Positions 23,346-29,789 of a stretch of 29,789 bases of DNA are shown here, piece by piece. The stretch's first letter is position 1. Each line of letters opens with the position of its first letter. The DNA is from Zasmidium citrigriseum (lineage: Eukaryota > Ascomycota > Dothideomycetes > Mycosphaerellales > Mycosphaerellaceae), in contig NHNW01000107.1 in assembly GCA_002786025.1 (NCBI GenBank), forward strand, positions 1 to 29,789, given 5' to 3'. The translations under genes were made by a program, and so were the position numbers. Under the pieces are notes generated by a model that saw only the letters and a program-made list of their open reading frames with translations, ran no database searches and was not told the DNA's origin.

Positions 23346-23423
23346 GTAAGTTAATATCTAACTAAATTACCGTCCGGTTATTTAGTTTAGATTAGAAGGT
23401 TTTATAGTCTAATATTTATCTAG
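23346..23423 (+). other. SNF2 gene intron 3
   Basis: Donor GTAAGT, branch GTCTAAT and acceptor TCTAG; 78 nt, phase 2. The centre (23360-23389) is an imperfect palindrome, ACTAAATTACC-GTCC-GGTTATTTAGTTT, the best-paired of the core copies. Confidence 0.8.
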
Positions 23424-24499
23424 GGCTACTAAGAAGCTTAATAGCTTCTAGTTTATTTATACTTAGACTAAGGGCGACCTCGACGCCCTAGTACTAACTA
23501 AGCGTCTCGATATAGCCCGCTAGCTCGTCTCTACCTCCGTTAAGGGTTATATAATCGTCTATTTACTCCGATACTATATCCTTAAGAAGAAGGAGAAGGT
23601 TATTATCTAGGCTACTAAACCCGTAACTCTTATATAGATAGAAGTTCTTCTTAACGTCCTTTAGCTTAAAACCGTTATTATCTATACGAGTAAGAAGAAT
23701 ACTAAGCGCGTCTAGGCCGAAATCGATTTTAATACTAATCCGAACGTTAAGGTTATCCTCCTCTCTATTATTAGCGCTTAGGAGTTAATAAACCTCTAAG
23801 TAGGTAGATATATCTAGATTAATATCGATCCTATATTAGCGATATCCTCCCTCTAGTAAGCTAGACGTACTAGTTACGTTAGTTAGCTCTTTAAGTAGAT
23901 TATTTATAATCTTACTACTAACGAGACCTTCGACTAAGTTATTCTAGCCTAGTATATAGATCGCTTCTATATTATTGTCTCGGCTACGACTAAGGTCTAT
24001 AATAATATTATAGAGAAAGTAATAAGTTCTCTCGACTCTTAGTAGCGACGCGAATTCGAGCTTATAGCCGCTAATATTAGTAGTCGCGCTAACGTTAAGA
24101 TACTATATATAAAAGAGGTTCGTAGTATCTTCGCTAATACCCTTATCCGTAATCTATTCGGTATATAATCTACCTATATATCTAAATAGAGTAATAAAGA
24201 GGATTCTATAGCGAAGAATCTCGTCCCTAAAGAGATCCTCTTCTATCTCTTTCTTAGTAGTACTATCGCTAATAAGATAATAGTATAGATCGCGGCTAAT
24301 AAAGCTAAGTATAAGGAGGCTACCTAAGACTCTACTACCTAGGTAGCGTACCTACCCTCCTAGCTCTACTAGCGCGAGATCGTTACTATTAAGCCTAAAC
24401 CTATTAAGAACCCTATAAAGGTAGAGCGGGCTTATATATAGGTAGCTAAGAAGATTACGAAGTCTATTATCTATAGGGCGTATAGTATTAGTATAGGCG

Positions 24500-24570
24500 G
24501 TAAGTCTTTAAACTAAAAACGAATTACTACCTAGTATTTCGTTTACGAAATTATACTAACTTATTTATAG
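24500..24570 (+). other. SNF2 gene intron 4
   Basis: Donor GTAAGT, branch ATACTAAC and acceptor TTATAG; 71 nt. Because the length is not a multiple of three, the reading frame changes across it, and removing it restores an exact codon join. That is strong evidence that it is a true intron. It contains AAACTAAAAACGAA...TTTCGTTTA arms around CTACCTAGTA. Confidence 0.9.
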
Positions 24571-25196
24571 ATATTCTCCGCTAGGCTACTATTTATATTA
24601 CCGAGCCTTCTAACTATATTCTTAGTACTATCGAGAGATATAAGCGCGCTACTAGCTATACGCCTAATACCTATATATATAAGTAGCTTAGGCTCCTATT
24701 AGATAATATTATCCTTACTAGTAAAGGCTCTTATCGCTATCCTATTACTACTAAACCTACAACTAATCTAGACGCTATAGAAGTTAATTAGAACGAACCG
24801 CCTAATACTCCTAGTACTAAGGGTAGTCCTACTCCTACTATTATAAGTACCCCTACGCCTCTAGATAATATAGATAGTCTAGATAAGATAGACGTTAATA
24901 AGCTATCTAAGCCTAATACTAAGGGTAATAACTATAATCGCTAAGACTCTACGTTTAATTACCTCGATACTATCCTATAGTCTTAGTTAGCTTAGAAGGT
25001 TATAGTAGATAATAAGTAAGACCTTCTAACCTAGATTATACCCTAGGTCTAGAAAGTAGCCTTTCTTACCCTAGCGGCTATTACTACTACTACTCTACTA
25101 ACTAAAGATACTAAGCCGCTAGAGGTCGTACTAGATCCGCTAGGTAGTAATTCTATAGCTAGCGCTATACGTACTAAACTAGAGGTATAAGAAGGT

Positions 25197-25289
25197 ATAA
25201 GTCTAATAGATACTTAAACTAAACTACTAGGCGTAAGTTTAGTTTAATTATTAACCTTACTAAGTATCGCTAATATAATAATAGGTTAG
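25197..25289 (+). other. SNF2 gene intron 5, donor destroyed by RIP
   Basis: The donor reads ATAAGT after T (again T|GTAAGT with G turned A), the branch is GCTAAT and the acceptor GGTTAG; 93 nt, phase 0. It contains AAACTAAACTACTAGGCGTA followed by AGTTTAGTTTA, with good arms. Confidence 0.65.
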
Positions 25290-25677
25290 TAAAAGCTAGT
25301 AGTATTCGATAAAGTAATAGTCTATAATACTTTAGGGAATACTAAGAAGTATACGAAGGCTATCCTTATAAAGTTCGGTAATAATAAGCTCGCTACCTAT
25401 CCTTCTTTAAAGGAGGTAGCTAGATACTAGGACCTAGTCGATAAGGTTATAGGCTTATAGCTCGTATAGGGTAGTAAGTCTAAATACCTTAGCTTATTAA
25501 TCGGCTATATTATAGAGGCTAATTAATAGAGGAGGGTAGGCTTATAGTATAAATAGAACTAGTTTATTCTCTTTTCTCCTTAGTATAGTATAGATCGAGT
25601 TATATAATCTTAATTAGTTATTATATTTAATTATACTATAGCTAGATAGCGAATATAGTATATACTTAAGAAAACCT

Positions 25678-27402
25678 TTAGGTTAAATTAGAAGTTAGTT
25701 TAAACCGAACTTTCGACTTATATAAATCTTCTAACCCCTACGTTATAGTAGACTAGTATCCTTATTACTATTCCTTATACTATATTATTTTTATACTACT
25801 ACTTTATCTATCTTCCTATTACTACCTATCTTCTCTACTATCGATAATATAAGTATACTATCGTTTACTTTCGATTAACTACTTACTAAGCTCTAACTAG
25901 ATATACTCGAGTTATATCTTCTTTATAAATACTCTCTTATACTTATAGATAATACTACTAATAGGGTTCGATACTACTACGACTTTAGACCTACTATCTT
26001 AGGAGTAAATACCGCCTACCTTAAGTAGTCTAGAGCTACTTTTATATAGAATAAGTTCGTCCGATTAACTATCTATAGATACCTATATTTTTACCCGTTC
26101 GCCTATATACTAGTTATATCGAACGACTACGTCCGCTATAGATAGCTTTAATACTCTATTACTAATACTATAGTCGTAGATATTAATATTATAGTTATTA
26201 TAAGATATTATAGTAGTATATAGGCTATCTTAAAGACTAGTATTCTACTTATTCGCCTACTCTCTATATACTTTAGCTACTTAGCTACTTAGTAGTTTAT
26301 ATAGCCTCCTAGTACTATATTATTCTTTCGGCGACTAGACGAATATATAGATTATAATAGTATTATCCGATACGAGATAGTAGTTAGGCAGTTAAGTCTA
26401 TACCTCCTACCTTATACTAGAGAGTAATATATAGAGGTATTATAAGTATCGTACCTTATATTATATATTAACGATAATACTATATAGACGCTAAACGAGC
26501 TTATAGAACCGCCGCTCGAACCGTTATATAATCTAGTAATAGAGTAGGCTTACTAGGTAGTATTATACCTATCGACTTTATTATATAGTATACTTACTAT
26601 CTTATTAAAGCGCCGCTCCTAGGTATTTATATTTAAAAGTACTAGGGTCGCTTAGCTTTTTTAAGTCGTAGATACTATCTAGCTCTTTATCTAATTACTT
26701 AGCCTATACGCTATAGAGATTCTAAGCTATAATACTCTAGTACCTTATATTTATAAACTCGCTACGTATACGCTTCTTATTATAATATCCCTAGGTCGTA
26801 GATATTCTACTAGTTAATAAGAAGTAGGGCTATCTATACTATAGTTATACTAGGGCTACCTATATATATATACTATCGAATCGTAATAGACCTTTATATA
26901 CCCTTTACTATACTATAGAGTATTTAGCTATATAGATATTATACCCCCTCGAGGTATCTTAATAGAAATTTAGCTAGTTATTTTATACTTAGTTATTCTT
27001 AATTATTATATTCTAACGTCTATTATAGCGCCTTAGTAAGTTATATAGTACGTTTAATACCTTAAGCGTATCTAGAAAATATATAAAGACTATAGACTTA
27101 CTATCGATTCTTACCTAGCTTATAATATCTAAGTACTATAAGTAGTTATCGTAGAATAGACGTTATAGTAGGCCTCGAACCCTATATAGCTATCTAATAC
27201 GTTCTAACCTCGACTACTAAACGACTACGAAGAGGATATAGTAGGAGATCTTTATATAATTATCGAGGGTCGCCTTAGCGTAGAGAGTCGCTACCTAGTA
27301 TTCTTATATCGGATCCTCGTACCTAGCGGAAGTAATTTTACCCTATTATTAAGGCTCCCCCGTAATACGGTCGTACTTTATAAACCGCCTTACGTAATTT
27401 AT
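25678..27402 (-). pseudogene. Unknown gene, RIP-inactivated
   Basis: A minus-strand frame of about 575 codons, from an ATA (former ATG) near 27402 to a TAA at about 25678. It is protein-like throughout and clearly better than the other five frames around 25830-26250. The composition is Leu, Tyr, Gln, Arg and Ser rich. A charged segment with ELDSIYDLKKL lies near 26690-26650, a Ser/Val-rich stretch SKVVVVSNPISS near 25980-25945, and a Lys/Glu-rich helix (about 25930-25870) near the C-terminus. It runs towards the SNF2 gene and ends about 150 bp after it. I recognise no domain. Confidence 0.52.
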
Positions 27403-27434
27403 ATACTATACGCGGGTAAGTTCTATTACGGGGT

Positions 27435-27680
27435 CGTATTTTAAATTACGTATTTTATCGTTAGGTCGTATTTTAAACCCGCATTTTAGATTCTAGTATC
27501 CGTATTTTAGATTCTAGTACCCGTATTTTAGATTTTAGTACCCGTATTTTAGATTCTAGTACCTATATTTTAGACTTTACTACCCGTATTTCGGATACTC
27601 TATACCCGTATTTTATAATCGAGTATCCGTATTTTAGTTACGTTATACCCGTATTTTAGCTACGTTATACTAGTATTATA
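27435..27680. repeat. 21-bp tandem minisatellite
   Basis: About nine units of CCGTATTTTAGATTCTAGTA type, spaced 20-22 bp from 27480 to 27670. More irregular partial units lie at 27435-27480. The unit at 27480 keeps CGCATTTTAG where all others have CGTATTTTAG, so it shows the pre-RIP CpA. It lies upstream of the leftward unknown gene and between it and the small gene at 28009. Confidence 0.9.
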
Positions 27681-28008
27681 AATATAGATACTCGTAAATT
27701 TAGATTAAGATACTTAAAACTTAGCTAACGTACTAATAGGTTACGTTAGGATAGCCCTACTTTATATATATTATATCCTAGCTAGATATAGATATAGAAC
27801 TAGTTATCTAGTTACTTTATACCTTTATTTAAATACTCTATACTATATAAATACCTTAGCCGAGTTTTTATTTATATTAGTCTTTCTCTTATTAAAATTA
27901 AACTCTTTAAGATAAGGGTCTTAAGTACTATATATTAATACTACGCTATACGTAGTTTTATCTAGGCTAAATCTCTAATCTTACTATAATTTATAGCTTT
28001 TTAATAAT
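27681..28008. promoter_or_regulatory. Intergenic region with TATA-like box and CT-rich tract
   Basis: TATATAAATA at 27844-27853 is followed by a CT-rich stretch near 27880-27915, then the small plus-strand ORF. This order suggests a promoter. Otherwise A/T-rich with no gene. Confidence 0.4.
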
Positions 28009-28458
28009 ATAAACCTTAAAATAAAGTATAGATAAGCCTCTAACTCTAACTTACGTAAGAAAAATACTACCTAATATAAGTATAGCTATTATAATAGATA
28101 AAGAGATATATTAAAATAAAAAGGAAAGATAGGGCTAAAGGTTTTCTAGACTACTATCCCTAGCCTAGATAAAAAAAGTAGTAATATCTTCTCCCTAGTA
28201 TTAGTCGAGAAAATATTATATACTAGGCCTAGGAGTTAAACTATAGTTATTACTACTATACTATAGAAGCGAAATAAGCCTAAATACCTAATTAAATAAG
28301 AGAAGACTCTTTTAGCTTATCTACTCTAACTACGCTCTTACCTTAAGGATATATCTATAGGCCTAGGAGATAGTATTAAATCGCGTAGTCTAGATAGATA
28401 GGCTAGAAAGACTATATTATACTTTAACTAGTTAGATAGGAAATAGACTAGTACGTAA
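28009..28458 (+). pseudogene. Small unknown basic protein, RIP-inactivated
   Basis: About 150 codons from an ATA (former ATG) at 28009 to a TAA at 28456. The chain is rich in Lys, Arg, Gln and Tyr, especially near 28045-28140, and ends in a Ser/Arg/Lys segment (28350-28450). A TATA-like box and CT-rich tract lie upstream. It might be a DNA-binding domain or a fragment of a transposase, but I see no diagnostic motif. The stop lies within the first 113-bp repeat unit. Confidence 0.35.
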
Positions 28459-28517
28459 AGCGTCTACTATAGAGTAGTAAATAGACTTATAGTATAAAGC
28501 CCTCTAATAGCCTAGAA

Positions 28518-28555
28518 AGTTATATAAGGTAGAGATATTCCTACCTTATATAACT
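28518..28555. repeat. Long palindrome 1
   Basis: GTTATATAAGGTAG pairs with CTACCTTATATAAC around an 8-nt centre, a nearly perfect 36-bp palindrome at the end of the first 113-bp unit. Confidence 0.88.
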
Positions 28556-28632
28556 AAATCTTACTACGTAAAGCCTCTATAGTAGATTAGTAAATAGACT
28601 TATAGTATAAAGGCCCCTAATCTTCTATTTAG

Positions 28633-28668
28633 GTTATATAAGGTAGGGATATCTCTACCTTACGTAAC
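28633..28668. repeat. Long palindrome 2
   Basis: GTTATATAAGGTAG pairs with CTACCTTACGTAAC. It is a second copy at the end of the second 113-bp unit. The TATA/TACG differences between arms fit loss of CpA on one arm only. Confidence 0.88.
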
Positions 28669-28677
28669 TAAATCTTA

Positions 28678-29290
28678 GATATCTAACTCTCTTTTTTGTC
28701 GTATACTCTATTATATACTAAAGTAATAGTATAAAATATATAGGATAATAATAGACTAGCGCCTTTACTAGGTCTTATAATATAGTTATATTATAAGTAA
28801 TACGTAGAGAGTAATTAATATAAGGTAGGTATACCTCTAGAGCTCGATACTCTATTATACTTATTAAACTATCTTCGTCGATTTATATATAATATAGTAC
28901 TATAATATATATATACTATCCTTACTAAAAGAAGGTATTTAACTAATTACTAGAGTAATAGTATATAGTTATAACCCCTATAATATTTATCTATTAATAT
29001 ATATATATTATATAAACTAGTAGCTTATTACGTAAGGTAGGGATATCCCTATCTTACGTAACCTAAATAGGACTAAAATATATAATTATACTTCGCCTAG
29101 TATAGAAATCTTAATATAACTATACTATAAAGCTAGTATTAAAAACAAGAATATAGATTAATTTAGAATCGTAAAATAATATTATTATACTATATAGAAT
29201 AGCTCTCTTCTAGTAGATAGCTATAAGCCTCTAAAGATATATATAAAATCTTAGTAGGTATTAGTTATATAGAAAGAGGTCTATAGACAT
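28678..29290. other. A/T-rich region with palindrome 3, no gene
   Basis: Apart from the palindrome at 29028 and a half copy near 28820, it holds only A/T-rich text with long TATATA runs (around 28895-28915 and 28995-29012). No reading frame looks convincing. Confidence 0.4.
29028..29061. repeat. Long palindrome 3
   Basis: TTACGTAAGGTAGGGATA mirrors TATCCCTATCTTACGTAA with one mismatch. It is the same family as the palindromes at 28518 and 28633, but outside the tandem duplication. A half-like copy (TAAGGTAGGTATACCT) lies near 28820. Confidence 0.85.
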
Positions 29291-29789
29291 ACTCTCTATA
29301 GCGCTATAGATACTAATAGAAACTTATCTAGCCCTTTAAGTTAGAACCGTTTATATTTATAGGGATTTATAGCCTCTAATAGCTTTTATTTAATATATAT
29401 ATAGCTCCTCTTAGCGTCCTAAAGTTAAGTATAAGCCCTATATTAGGGGCTATTACTATATATTAAGGTTTAAGTAACTACGGCTATATTAAGCTTACTA
29501 GAATTTAAGTTTAAACCTTCTATAGATCCCTATATATATCTATACTAAACCTAGTAGCCTAGTAAGCTTCCCTAGTATAAAAGCTAAATTTCTTACTATC
29601 TAAATTCTCTTCCTTTATATCTACTTTATATATAAAGTATACCTCTCCTATAAATATATCTAGTACCTTAATATACTAGTATAATAGCTATATCCTAACC
29701 TTAGCTAAGTAGCCCCTACTATTAAGATAGAAGATAACCTATATATTAAAAATAAGGATACTAAGATTAAGATAGAAGATAGGCTATAG
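29291..29789 (-). pseudogene. Possible unknown ORF running off the right edge
   Basis: A minus-strand frame from the right edge to about 29295 reads as plausible protein. It has a Lys/Arg/Tyr-rich middle (about 29590-29640) and the segment SYMYIKQKLLEAMNPYKYK near 29415-29355. A surviving TGT codon lies at 29289-29287. The right end also carries a 23-bp direct repeat (29721-29743 and 29766-29788). No family recognised, and the 5' part lies outside. Confidence 0.3.
29721..29788. repeat. Direct repeat at right edge
   Basis: ATTAAGATAGAAGATAACC is repeated 45 bp later as ATTAAGATAGAAGATAGGC, both followed by TATA. A tandem array may continue beyond the window. Confidence 0.65.

Larger units (their letters stand above)
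19438..25526 (+). pseudogene. Full-length SNF2-family helicase/ATPase, five introns, RIP-inactivated
   Basis: SNF2 ATPases translocate on DNA to remodel chromatin or recombination intermediates. One frame with five introns gives about 1,880 codons, long for the family. The Walker A region reads aat aat act agt ata gga aag act atc (21514-21540; SMGKTI). The DEAH box is at 22603-22614 with His CAT turned TAT. Motif III SATP is at 22684-22695, with ACA turned ATA and CCA turned CTA. The second lobe has a SAQELINL-like motif V (about 23772-23800) and a QQARR motif VI (about 23850-23870), then TNETFD. A Lys-rich acidic insert (22250-22500) lies between Walker A and DEAH. The surviving ATG at 19438 is in frame, but a CT-rich tract at 19505-19565 suggests the start may be the ATA at 19645. 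One TGA occurs in frame at 20356. Subfamily is not assignable by eye. Confidence 0.85.
28452..28677. repeat. 113-bp tandem duplication
   Basis: Two units, 28452-28564 and 28565-28677, both begin TACGTAAAGC. Both share AGTAAATAGACTTATAGTAT and both end in a palindrome and ACTAAATCTTA. They differ by scattered changes and one block of about 20 bp (28600-28633 against 28487-28520). Confidence 0.88.
1..29789. other. Saturating RIP tract (whole window)
   Basis: Seen: almost no CA or TG dinucleotides. By eye I find CA near 950, 1706, 5515, 12700, 15320, 16928, 17143, 20798, 21615, 21888, 24760, 26389, 27482, 29146 and 29288. I find TG near 2621, 13017, 14701, 17976, 18759, 19439, 20356, 22965, 23976 and 28697. 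CG, CC, CT, AG and GG stay frequent and TA is strongly enriched. Known: RIP in ascomycetes converts CpA to TpA in duplicated DNA on both strands before meiosis. Inference: the whole window belonged to repeated sequence and went through enough cycles to use up nearly every CpA. No edge or unmutated island is visible. Confidence 0.95.

Noticed and set aside
27435..28677. CRISPR array
   Set aside because: The 21-bp units are contiguous with no spacers, the 113-bp pair is a simple duplication, and the surroundings are fungal with introns and RIP.
1..29789. Retrotransposon polyprotein (typical RIP island content)
   Set aside because: I looked for reverse transcriptase YxDD, protease, integrase and long terminal direct repeats on both strands and saw none that held up. 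A decayed one could still hide in the weaker regions.
1..29789. Mitochondrial, bacterial or phage origin from the high A+T content
   Set aside because: The skew is specific to CpA/TpG loss with CpG retained. Introns have fungal donor, branch and acceptor signals, and SNF2 and RAD52 are nuclear-type proteins.
1..29789. tRNA or rRNA genes
   Set aside because: No tRNA-like TTCGANTC box with matching stems and no rRNA signature was noticed. RIP would also have damaged them beyond recognition by eye.

Overview
The window looks like 29.8 kb of filamentous ascomycete (Pezizomycotina) nuclear DNA that has been mutated to saturation by repeat-induced point mutation (RIP). Reading the + strand by eye I find only about 25 CA or TG dinucleotides in total (15 CA, 10 TG), where a sequence of this composition should hold thousands. 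CG, CC, CT, GG and AG remain common and TA is hugely enriched. That is the mark of C-to-T change restricted to CpA, acting on both strands. Fungal-type introns (GTAAGT, TACTAAC, YAG) support a fungal origin. No boundary of the mutated block is visible inside the window, so a mutated element or duplicated segment probably extends past both ends.

Every gene here is dead. Former CAA, CAG and TGG codons now read TAA or TAG, most former ATG starts read ATA, and His and Cys codons read Tyr. TGA is nearly impossible here because TG is absent, so stop codons cannot by themselves choose a frame. I chose frames from conserved motifs, protein-like composition, intron phase, and pyrimidine-rich tracts that look like fungal promoters. 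Gene ends are therefore approximate.

Layout: a large unknown gene runs off the left edge (-, 1-2629). It is followed by a RAD52/Rad22-type annealing protein (-, 3283-4506), an unknown gene (+, about 4861-6245), two unknown genes (-, 6250-8030 and 8255-8973) and an unknown gene (+, 9640-10850). Next come a gene carrying the C-terminal lobe of a SNF2-type ATPase (-, 10871-12721), a 1.4-thousand-residue unknown gene (+, 13251-17456) and a 0.5-thousand-residue unknown gene (-, 17390-18997). Then follow a full-length SNF2-family helicase with five introns (+, 19438-25526) and an unknown gene (-, 25678-27402). The right end holds a 21-bp minisatellite, a small unknown gene, a 113-bp tandem duplication with long palindromes, and a weak minus-strand ORF that runs off the right edge.

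The contents are not those of a typical RIP island. I see no reverse transcriptase, integrase or LTR. Instead, recombination-related proteins (RAD52-like, two SNF2-type ATPases) are tightly packed with large unknown ORFs in alternating orientation. My inference is that this is a fossil of a large multigene mobile element, or a RIP-silenced duplicated block of such genes. All five introns of the SNF2 gene carry related palindromic cores, and the same core recurs outside that gene, which suggests introner-like or palindromic mobile sequence.
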